From Chrysemys picta bellii (lineage: Eukaryota > Chordata > Testudines > Emydidae), in the NCBI RefSeq assembly GCF_011386835.1, contig NC_088804.1, forward strand, positions 39,357,549-39,421,548: a stretch of DNA of 64,000 bases, in the 5' to 3' direction. Position numbers and translations under genes: made by a program. Of the stretch, positions 37,501 through 49,500 are shown piece after piece. The notes under the pieces are model-generated. The model searched no databases, was not told the DNA's origin, and saw nothing but the letters and a program-made list of their open reading frames with translations. Position 1 is the stretch's first letter. Every line of letters begins with the position of its first letter.

Positions 37501-40500
37501 TGTACATTGCTTTGAAGATATACAAATGCTTTAAAATGGGTAAGATGTTTTTCTCTCCATATATGTACTAAAAGGAGTTCAATTCACCCTAAAGCATAGA
37601 ATTGCTGTAGATTGAACATGGACTGGAACAAATGCACTTAGAGATTTATCATGACTGGCAAGCAACTTTAGAGACATTAACATTAACTGGAGTGGATCAT
37701 AGACATTAACTGAGTGGATCATCATTTGCTGGAACTGCATAAAGGTAGAGTAGGAACAAACTTTTTGAAGGACTGGTATAAATTTCTGCAACATACATAT
37801 CTTCACAGATTGACAGAGGGAAGAGAAGCCATTTAGATTTGGCAACTGTTACTCAGTTGTCTTCAAATCTTCAACCAAGTGTTACTGTATTGGCTTTGTT
37901 CTGCATTCCTTGCAGTTTTTATAGTATTCAGATAACATCTCTAGAGTTATCAGCAAATGCTAGAGTAATTCAAGCAAGAAAGGACTGTACATGGCTGTAA
38001 AATAAAATAGTTGTGTACATTTTACTAGTTGGGTTATTGACACAGTTTTTGAATATGAACTTATGTATGTGTATTCCCATGAATTCTCTTCACCTAAACC
38101 AGCTAACATGTTAAAACTACAACTTGCGCTGCTTATATTAGGATTATAAAATGCTAACTATCGTATGTAGAAAAAAATTCCTAATGTGGATAGCATAACT
38201 CATTTTCCCACTTTAGATAAGCCATAATCAGCTACTGTTAAAGAATCTTAATTTGTTATGGGAAAAAAGAACTAAATCTAATAGAACAATATAAATAGCA
38301 TAGTATCCAATCCTGTTCCCAGTAATGAAATCAGTGGAGGAACTCATGTAGCAGGATCAGGACTCTCCGGATTCTCAGCAGAACACAGTACCTTTTCCTG
38401 AGATATAGTCATTTTAATTTCACAACTGCTTTAGAGAAAAACATTGCACAGCAACAAAATATATATTTATTTTAAGGTAACACTACATAACAGGGAGGAA
38501 GCCTGAAAAAACACAAAAGCCTGCACAGTGGGAAACTTATCCTAGCCAATACCAACTAACACCTGCATAACATACAATGATGAGGCTACATGCAAAGTAG
38601 GTGTGTTGGTTAAATACATCAGTTATATCATTTATCCACTGTTCTGAGTCAATTAAATGCACTGCACTGAATATATCCCTAGCAACCATCCCAATGAAAA
38701 AGATGTGCCATTTATCAGGCAGGTGATTAAGTGGATTCTACTATATTGGCAGCTTCGTAGGATTCTGTAAGATTCAATCTATTGTAGAGCATTCAATACA
38801 GTTCAGGGCACAGAAGTTATGTTCCTATACTGCATCCATCACAATCATCTTCAGAGTTTTCCTATTTAGATATTAACATTCTAGTAATCTTCTCCCATCT
38901 AGTTAATGTTATTAAAAATGTCACAGGTCTAAACAAAAAAGTCCAGAACTCTTGTGACAGTCACCCATTCATGTATCTGTATCTCTGGACCTCCCATCAC
39001 CAGTACATGTGGCTATTACTTATCTTAAAGCTCTGGATTGCTTAATAATCTTTCATAATTTGCTGTGAAGACTAACTACTTGGAGCAATCTATCAAGCAC
39101 GAAAAAATGGTTACCTTCCTCTCGTAATTGTTGTTCTGCGAGATGTGTTGCTTATGTCCATTCCAAATAGATGTGCGTGTGCCACATGCACAGTCGTCGG
39201 AAGGTTTTTCCCCTAGCGGTACCTGTCAGGTCAGCCGTGGAGCCCCCTGGAGTTGCGCCTTCATGGAGGTATATATAGGTCCCTGCCAACCTGCTGCCTC
39301 TTTAGTTCCTTCCTGCTGGAGTACTCTGACAGAGGGGTAGGCGGGTGGGTTTTGGAATGGAGATGAGCAACACATCTCGAAGAACACCAGTTACAACAAT
39401 TCTCCAAGTGCTTGCTCATGACGATTCCAAGTAGGTGACTCCCAAGTATTCCCTAGAAGGAGGGGTCAAAGTTCACCGAGTCGCAAACTGCAGCACTGCT
39501 CTGCCACATTCTGCATCATCTCTGGCCTGCCGAGTAATGGCACAGTGCGAGGTAAACGATCACATCGCTGCCCTGTAGATGTCCTGAATGGGGACCCATG
39601 CCAGGAACGCTGCTGAGGAAGCCTGTGCTCTTGTGGAGTGCGCTGTTAGTGCTGGGGCAGGTATCTTTGCTAGGTCATAGCATGTCCTAATACAGGCTGT
39701 GATCCATAAAGAGATCCTTTGGGACAACACTGGGAGCCCCCTCACCCTCTCAGCAATTGCAATGAAGAGCTGTGTTGATTTTCGAAATGGCTTTGTCCGC
39801 TCAATGCAAAAAGCTAATGCTCGTCTGACATCCAGGAAGTGAAGCATCCGTTCCCGGTTACTAGCGTGCAGCTAGTCCTGATTTACGTGGAACTGAGAAA
39901 CTACCTTTGGGAGGAAAGATGTGTGTGGCCACAACTGTACTTTGTCCTTATAAAAAACTGTATAAGGTGACTCGGTCAAATTTGGGGTAGTGTGGACGCA
40001 ATTCGACGGTCTTGGCCTCCGGGAGCTATCCCAGAGTGCTCCATTGTGACCATTCTGGACAGCACTCTCAACTCAGATGCACTGGCCAGGTAGACAGGAA
40101 AAGCCCCGTGAACTTTTGAATTTCATTTCTTGTTTGGGCAGCATAGCAAGCTGATCAGCACAGGTGACCATGCAGAGCTCATCAGCACAGGTGACCATGG
40201 AGTCCCAGAATCACAAAAGAGCTCCAGCATGGACCAAACGAGAGGTACTGCATCTGATTGCTGTATGGGGAGACGAATCCGTGTTATCCGAACTCCGTTC
40301 CAAAAGACGAAATGCCGAAATATTTGAAAAAATCTCCAAGGGCATGAAGGACAGAGGTTATAACAGGGACCCGCAGCCGTGCCGCATGAAGCCTACCAAA
40401 GAACCAGAGAGGCAAACGTCTGCTCCGAGTCAGAGCCCCAGACATGCCGCTTCTATGATGAGCTGCATGCCATTCTAGGGGGTGCCCCTACAACTACCCC

Positions 40501-43500
40501 ACCCCTGTGCTTCCCTCCTCCCCCACCCCTCCCGGGATACCTTGGCAGTTATCCCCCCATTTGTGTGACGAATTAATAAAGAATGCATGAATTTGAAACA
40601 ACAAAGACTTTATTGCCTCTGCAAGCGGAGATCAAAGGGGGAGGGGAGGGCGGTTGGTTTTACAGGGAAGTAGAGTGAACCAAGGGGGCGGGTTTTCATC
40701 AAGGAGAAACAAACAGAACTTTCACACCGTAGCCTGGCCAGGCATGAAACTGGTTTTCAAAGCTTCTCTGATGCACAGCGCACCCTGCTGTGCTCTTCTA
40801 TCCGCCCTGGTGTCTGTCTGCGCGTAATCAGCAGCCAGGCGATTTGCCTCAACCTCTCACCCCGCCATAAACGTCTCCCCCTTACTCTCACAGATATTGT
40901 GGCGCACACAGCAAGCAGTAATAACAATGGGAATATTGGTTTCGCTGAGGTCTAACCGAGTCAGTAAACTGCGCCAGCGAGCTTTTAAACGTCCAAAGGC
41001 ACATTCTACCACCATTATGCACTTGCTCAGCCTATAGTTGAACTGCTCCTTACTACTGTCCAGGCTTCATGAGCCATGGGAGCAAGGGGTAGGCTGGGGT
41101 AGGTGAGACTGCGCGGTGCTGCTGACTGGAAGGGCAGCTTGAGGCAGAAACCTCCATCTGGCATGATATTCCAGGCAGGACTGAATCTCCATTAAACGAA
41201 ACTTAAAGAAGAGAATGACCTGGAGTCATTCCCATTTTTGTCCAGGCGCCCCTGACCGACCTCACCGAGGCCGGCCAGGAGCACCCACGGGACGACGACG
41301 ACGGCTAGGGACCTATATACACTGACGTGAAGATGATACTCCAGGGGGCTACACAGCCAACCTGACGGGTACTGCTAGAGGAAAAACCTTCCGACAACTG
41401 TGCACGCGGCACACGCACACCTATTTGGAATCAACATGAGCAAGCACTCGAAGAAGAAAAAGTTGTACCCCCTTTCTTTGCTGCTTGATAGATTACAACA
41501 CAGAATCTGTCTCATTTACTCAAAAACCCTAGGAATAGCTATATCATTAAAATTACACTTAAACCTTCATGTGGTACCTTGCCAGAAATCCCCCTCTCCA
41601 TCATCAGGATCATATTGATATAGCTGTAATACATATTATTGCACAGAATGAAATGAGTAGTGATTTCAACTCGGACTGATACACATATCCAGTCCACAAT
41701 AGCAAAGACATCACCTATTTTCACTGGCAATTGGGGCAAAAGAAGTGTTCAGGACCAGACTAGTAGGGTTGTTGAACCACCTCTCAAAAGTTGGCTTGCT
41801 GCTTGGGATTAAGGTAGTGGTAAAGCAAGGAAGCTTCATTATTGGCACCCAGTGGAATGCTGACCATTCACATGAATCATTACTTGAATAACTTCTTCTC
41901 TTCAACATGCCATGCAAATGGGGGTGGACGGGAAGAAGAAAAGATGGTGGTGTTTAGGAAGAAGCTTCTTTTGGGGGCAGATCATTCCATAACAGTCTAC
42001 CATGGGGTTTCTTGTGCCTTCCTTTTAAGGATTTGGTACTAGTCACTGTTAATCACAGGTAACTGGACTAGATGGACCACTTACCTGATCCAGAATGACA
42101 ATTCCAATGTTAAGGTATTTTTAAAAAATTCAAGATTAGCAATCACAGCAATGAAGACTTCAAAAGAATAAACAATGTAACATATATCAGCATGGGTAAC
42201 ACAGGTAAGAACCAATATTTAAAAAGTAAACTCTGCATATGAAAAATCAAACATCTGACTCCTTTTACAATTAACTTTAAGGGTCTTAACAGAATTTACA
42301 ATGGCTTGGTTTTCATTTTTTTTTTTATTTCATAGATGGCTTAAACAGGCTGATGCTTTTTTCAGGACACATTTCCTGAAATCAAAGACCGGTTATAGAT
42401 TAAGGTCTTTGAGACATTTTTGTATATAGACAAGGTTAACAGCAGAATAACTAGACTGCAAAGAGGAGCATGGAAATCTGACACAGCAAAGCAACAGAGC
42501 TGAGCAATCAGGGATTAGACTAAATCACCCTTGTGGTTCCTTCTAACCCTATGATTCTATAGGGTAAAATCGAAAAACGAAAAACTCCCCATTTAGAACA
42601 AATGCTGTGGAAGCCTTTCAGTGAGAAACAACCATGCACTCAGTGTGCAGGAGTATTTTATAGTACATAGGTAGAGACTATCTGCACATAAGTTCAATTT
42701 ACATTGTATGTAGAATAGTGGATACACAATTTAAAATGTAAGATCCACATGGCAGAGACTGTGTTGACTTTAATACAGCACCCAGCACACCATTGGCACT
42801 CAATAAATAAAGATGAGAGAAGCTACAAGTCAACTATTAAAAAGGCAAACCTCATAGGTGAAATTCTATGCCCTGTGTTATGCAGGAGGTCAAATTACAT
42901 GATCATAATAGTCATTTGTGGTCTTAATCTATTAACTTCATTCATGAAGCTTTGTTTCCTTACAGAAACACTGAAGCATTCAAAGAAAAGTACAGCTGAT
43001 TAAATGTTTGTTTAAAATATGTGCTTGTCTTAAGCAACCAATAAAACACATTCCAAGTCATTGTTTGCTCACAGTTTTTAAACAAATGTATAGTACAGTA
43101 TCTTACAAAATGAAAAGAGAAGTCATGTAGGAGTACCGTTCTAAAAAGAATCCCTAAAAATGCTGGTAGAATGCCAGGAAAAGAAGAAATGTGGTAAAAA
43201 AAATACTCATCTGTGCATAATATAAATTAACTTCTTTAACTTTTAAAAGTTCTTTTTAAACACCCCCCCCAATAAAATGCTTTCAATAAAAAAAAAAAAA
43301 AGCAGATATTTTCCCTCATTTAAAATCATTTATGGTCTGGATCCTGAGAGTAGTGGAACACGACAACTTCCCTTGAAATTGGCACTATTTTATGCAATAG
43401 AATTATGAGATCCCAGCAAATACTGTACATGAATGGATCTGATGCTGTGCCAAATTTACAATGCTAAGTTTTGTGATACAGTTACCATCACATTGAATAA

Positions 43501-46500
43501 CTTCTTCTCTTCACATTTTATTTCACCTGCTCTCTCCCACTCAGCATACAAAGATTCACATACTGTAAGCCTAGAGAGATCCATAGAGAATTAAAAAAAA
43601 AAAAGTTGAAATTTTGTGTATAAATGACAACATAGAAATGGCTGGCCAGGACTATGGAAGGTGGCCAGCATGGCCAGTAAGCTGAAATAGATGGGAATGG
43701 AGGGCTCAGCACCTTTCAGAATAGAGCACTCAGAATTTGGTAGTAGTTTGCAACAGTGTATTAAATTCAGTAACAAGTGAGATGAGAAACACAGCACAGA
43801 CTGGAAGCTTAGGAAACTACATCAGGGGTCGGCAACATTCGGCACGCGGCTCGCCAGGGTAAGCACCCTAGCGGGCCAGGCCAGTTTATTTACTTGCTAA
43901 CGCGGCAGGTTCGGCCGATCGCGACTCCCACTGGCCGCGGTTCGCCATCCCGGGCCAATGGGGGCGGCAGGAAGCCGCGGCCAGCACATCCCTCGGCCAG
44001 CGCTGCTTCCCGCCGCCCCCATTGGCCCGGGACGGCGAACCGCGGCGAGTGGGGGCTGCAATCGGCCGAACCTGCCGCGTCAGCAGATAAATAAAATGGC
44101 CCGGCCCGCTAGGGTGCTTATCTTGGCGAGCCGCGTGCCGAACGTTGCCGACCCCTGCTCTACATCGCAACTCCTTTTAACAAATTCTAAATAGTCAATC
44201 GTCATCATAGCAAATCCCACAGGGACGTGGCCTCCTTGCAAACCAAGTGTCACATGGCTTGATCCCTGGTGACATCGTATGATTGTATATTAAAAATAAA
44301 ATTTGAATACTAAATAAAAAGAGCTGTGATTATAAACAGAGAGACAATTGGCAACATTGATCTGTCCTTGATATCTCCCCACAGGAACCCTCCGTTTTGA
44401 AGAGAGTATCCCAGAGGCCCTACATCTTATAAATGCTCAGTTGAACTTTCAAACTTATGACCCGATGGGTTCTGTATCATTAAATATTAAAAGGATGACA
44501 GAGAAACCTTTAGACTTAAACTATGCTCCATTTAACAAACAGCAAGAAAAACTCCGACTTTTTTGCCACACATTAACTCACTCAGCAACCATTCCTGAGC
44601 ACTGTCAAAAGCAGGAGCCATCCAATCTGCCTTGAAACATTGAGGAGGCAGAATGTGAAGGGTGAGGTATTTAAACAGAGGTGTCCTTTTTTGAGGGGGG
44701 GGGAAGGGGAATGTACACAATTACAGAATCTCTCCTTTTGGGAGAGGAAAGAGAAGGTGAAGAAGAGGAGAAATACACATTGTATCACTTATAAAAGCTG
44801 CAAATTTGATAACAGACAATTTTATAAAAAATATTACTGCAAGAATTACATAAATGCTAAATTTAAAAATGCACATCATTCACAGAAATGGTAGCTAATT
44901 ATATCAACATTAGAAAAAAAAGAGTATCAGTAAGTAAAGTATACCAAAAGACCCTTTTTACTCTCTCTCAAACTAAGAGATGGTACCCTAACAATGAGTG
45001 AGGGAGGATAGATTTACAAGTCAGTGTTTCTTTTTGAAGAATCTCTAAAAGTAGCTAAAAGAGCAAAGCTGACTCCAAAAAGGATGAAATTTAATTCACT
45101 GTGTATAGCTAAGTATATGTGTTGATCTGTCACATAAGGATGATCCTTTTTATTGTTGTATTAGTGATGAAATGTAAATTATTAAACATCTTGTCACTTA
45201 GAAATCACCAGAAAGAGTAGGATGATTTGCTGCCAGAAGATTAATCTGCTTTCATATAAGAAGTTACCTAACAAATAATCATCATCTAATCAAGGTACGA
45301 AACATGGACATTACATCAATTGATCTTGCAGCCTCTATGCAAGTGCAAAGTCTGTTTCTGCTGAGAAGTACTCAAGTTGCGTAATAATTTAATATACAGC
45401 TTATACGTCCCTCTATAAAGGAATGCAGAAGATGATAGCTGTTGAAAAGGTATGAAAGAGTAGTATGATCTTCTGACATGGACGGACTGAAAAACTGTCC
45501 TCATGAAGCTGCAGCAGAAGACAGAATCACAAGTGATAATCTCTCCTCATCTGGGGGCAAATATAAGGTGACTACTTAATATTACTGTGCAGAGTTCTTT
45601 CCCAATGACTGGATTTTTCTGCATGAAAGCACATTGTGTTATACTGTTATCAATCTACTAAATTCATGCTTATATTCTTCTAGATGCAGACTGGTACACT
45701 TGTTACTCAGCAACTCAATTATGTACTTAGCAATGTGGAAGTGAAGAAAGACAGTTGTAAAGCAGAACACTCAAAATGTTCTTAAGAGCTCTATGCAGTG
45801 TTCTTGTAGCTGGGTCAGTCCCAAGATAATAGAGACGCAAGATGGGTGATGTAATGTTTTTTATTGGACCAACTTCTGTTGGGGGGAGAGACAAGCTTTC
45901 AAGCTACACAGAGTCTTCTTCAGCTTTTCTTAACCCAAACCCAAACATTTTACTGAAGACTTCCCTAGGTGTACGGTTACCTTGAGGGAACAATCCCTTC
46001 ACTAGATCCAAAGACCACCAAGGTGACAGACTTTTGTTTTGCGAGTTAATAGAGTTTATCAGATTTACTCAATTTTCATATTCTTCCAGTCTTTTTGAGT
46101 TTACATATCCTAAATTAAATATTAGGAATAGGATCATATATGGCAAGTTCTTCCTCAATGCTCCTAACCTGCCTATTGGACCAGCTCTGTCAGGCTTGTA
46201 CTATTCCTTTCCATTTTCTTCTGATGTAGAGGGGTAGGACCAAGCTGTGTGGTTTTACCCTTGAATCTGAACAGTTTTTCCATTTAGAAGAGGCAAAAGT
46301 ATGGGGGAAGGGAGAGGAGAAAGTCCTACAAGGAATCCTGACAGGCGTTTGCTTTTTCATCCACTTATGCAATTTAAGATAGTGGCCAAGCCAGGGTCTA
46401 CTATAACAGCTGCCCCTGGAACCTCTCGTATCAGTATGTCCGCTTATGTCTTGTCTTCTGCACTTCCTCTTGTTGGCCTGTTTTCCCCTCCCTTGGGTCT

Positions 46501-49500
46501 GCTCTGCAGATGGGAAACAGAAGTTTTACATGGCTCCTCACATGTAGTTGTTGCCACAGAAGACCCTTTTTCCTTCATGAAGGACAGGCGTTCCTGGGGG
46601 AGTAAGAGAGGGAGAAAGAACTATCTATCCTAAAAAGCTTAGTAGATAAAATGTCAAATGATGGTGGGATCCAAATCAGTCTCACAATGGGGCACATTGT
46701 CTTTCTGTAGATGTCCTCCATAGATGCAAATAGCTGCTCTGTTGAGAGCTGCCTCTTAGACAGTGAGGGAAGTGGAGCTGTGAAGAAAAGGCGCTATAGC
46801 CAGAAAAGAGGCAGCAAACCAGCTAGTCTTCTGAGCGTCTCCACTACCTACCCTAGAAGAGCAGCAGCACACTGTAGCTGGAAACTGGTGTTCTCCTGGT
46901 GCAGTGAAAATAACTTCCCAGTCAACAGCAGTGATGTCCAAAGAATGCTAATGGTGGGAACGCTCAGGAGAGCGGTCATTTTTCCTTGCTTCTTGGAAAT
47001 TAAAGACTTTCTTCCAGTTAATAGAATGGGTTTACCACTGGGCTCAATACACATGTTTTTTGGTAACAATGTGATCCTAGTTTAATTTAAAATAATGCTC
47101 AGAAACCTACAGGCTGCATTATCCCACAGGAAGGAATTACACAGCTTTAAAACAAATGTTAATTTATTTTTTGGCAGCATATGGAAAGCTCAATATTCAT
47201 GGGCTGTGTCCCCTGCCTCCATTCAAATGGCTACTATTCAGCATAATCCTGTCTATTTCCTCAGTTTAGTTCATTTAATTTGCAGACTCTGGGTAACCCT
47301 TTCATGTTTCTCCAAAACAGGATCTAGATTAAAAATAACCCAAACCCTTGTCCATATATTTTAGCTCTTACAAGCTAAAATCTAAACAATGTATGAATTT
47401 AATGAACAGAGAATAGTGCTGTCAGCATTTTAGCTAGCCACAAAAGGCCACAATGTTTACCTAAATAATCATTCCAGGATTTTATTATATTTAAGGGGCT
47501 ATGGAAAAACATCTCACTGTCTGCACTGAACGTGGGAGATGACTCATATCTGGAGAGGAAAATCTAAAACCCAGATGAATATCATTCAGCTGTTTTCAGA
47601 AAAAAACCATATGTTCAAACACTAGAACCTAAATAATTGAAGTTTTTCTTACCAAATATTTTGAGCTATCAGCACTAAGTTTTGTGTTACCACCATAAAA
47701 CTACATAGCTTACTCACTTTACAGACAGCTGCCCCAGGTTTGCTTGTTTTTTTAAAAAGTTAAAACATATTTGTACTGAATAATTTATTCAAAAGGAGCT
47801 GCTGTACTAGATGTATTGTAGATCAGATCCTGGCACTCTTACGAAGTGTGAGAACAGTCACATGCTAAACTAGACAGGTGCTATTCCTTTAAAAGTATAC
47901 TTCTTATGGACCCATAGCTAAAGCTATAATGTGATAGGCAGAAAAGGAGGGGGGAAGGGAAACCTCTGACAACAAAACTGAACTGTGTAGCAAGGACAAT
48001 TAAGGCTTCAAGAGTCCTCTCTTATTAGTTACAGATACTGCAGCTACAGAGGAAACATTTATTTTTACTTTATTAAAAATACTCTTCAAAAGTTGGTTTA
48101 AGGAAAAATGTCCTCTATAAAAGCACAAAATACCTGGGCAGTAATCTTGCATGCCCCTCTTTTGTACAGGGTGTGTGTGTGGCAGGGAGTATGCTATTCA
48201 GACTGTTTAGGCACACAGTTGCATGTGTAGGCAGGCACCAAGCCTGCAAAGAAGTGAAAGTGTGGCCATTACCTTCATGAACTGTGAAGTAACTCCCTAC
48301 TGCAGGGGTCGGCAAAGTTTGGCACGCAGCTCGCCAGGGTAAGCACCCTGGCAGGCCGGGCCAGTTTATTTACCTGCTGATGCGGCAGGTTCGGCCGATC
48401 GCGGCCCCCACTGGCCGCGGTTTGCCGTCCCGGGCCAATGGGGGTGGTAGGAAGCAGCAGCCAGCACATCCCTCGGCCCGCGCCGCTTCTTGCCGCCCCC
48501 GTTGGCCCAGCACGGCAAACCGCGGTCAGTGGGGGCCGCGTTCGGCCAAACCTTCCACATCAGCAGGTAAATAAACTGGCCCGGCCCGCCAGGGTGCTTA
48601 CCCTGGCGAGCTGCGTGCCAAACACTGCCGACCCCTGCCCTACTGCCTTATACTGCACAGTGTATGAAGTTAAGCATATGCAGGATTGAGGCCTCAATCT
48701 GAACATATAATTACTATATTTGTGTACACAAACGGGGTAATTGTACGCATAACTGCATCTAATTAGCTATTCGTACACAAATGTGGGAATACATGTAAAT
48801 TATGCATACAACTAGATGCCTGATTTGCCTAAAAATCAGGCCCAATGTTTTGTCTTCGTTTTCAAGTTAGAAGACAAACAGTAATTTTCTCTAATCAGAG
48901 TAAAATTCTGATTTTCAGAAGTGTGTTCATGAAATTACTGACTGGATGCATAAATGCTCAGTTGCAAACAGTTTCAGTACCTGAATATTTTTGCACATAC
49001 AGTTAAAGAAACAGGCTTTTCATGTCTAATCACACATTCCAAACCACTGAAAAATAGCTTTTAGCATAATCTACAAGAGAGCAGATATGTAAAACTTTGT
49101 TTGTAAATTAAATATAACACTTTTTGGAGAAGCAATGTGCCCACACTCCAAACCACACTTTACTTTCAGTCTGCTTCTAACTGACCAAGAGATTGTTTTA
49201 TTTAATGTCCTTACTCGGTCTGCCTCTGAACATTAGGAGTTCTAGGCTTTGGGTTTTTTTTAAAAAGGGACAGGTCTATCCTACAGAGAGAATGCTCCTT
49301 GGCAAGAATCTTTAATTCAGCAAGAAATAAAACGTAACTAGTTGACTATAAATCGTAGTTCAAAAAGTTTTATAACTTGGTGTATAAAACAATTCAAAGA
49401 GAGCCATTTTCTATGGAAAAATATGTACAAGCTTAGCTGTACTAGGAGTTAGCCTCTCTCTCTGCCCACAACACACATAAATTGTACTAAAATGCAGGCC

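Larger units (their letters stand above)
39985..41290. mobile_element. PIF/Harbinger relic nested in DIRS-like element
   Basis: A Myb-like gene on + and a DDE transposase piece on - lie in a head-to-tail (convergent) layout, as in Harbinger transposons, which encode two separate proteins. The left limit is near 'tagtgtggacgcaattcgac'; the right limit near 'gacgacgacggctaggg' is approximate. Confidence 0.65.
39118..41462. mobile_element. DIRS-like retrotransposon remnant
   Basis: The ends are long inverted repeats. About 39131-39285 (tgtgttgcttatgtccattc...) is mirrored at 41300-41460 (ggaatcaacatgagcaagca...), including 'gtcggaaggtttttcc' and 'agccccctggag'. A second inverted pair lies at 39118-39170 and 39345-39397. 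A recombinase fragment lies on the - strand, and a Harbinger relic interrupts the element. Inverted-repeat retrotransposons with tyrosine recombinases are the DIRS group. Confidence 0.6.

Noticed and set aside
46711..47085. A 124-codon + frame in the large intron
   Set aside because: No recognised domain, no clear splice sites, and overlapping frames on the other strand are equally open.
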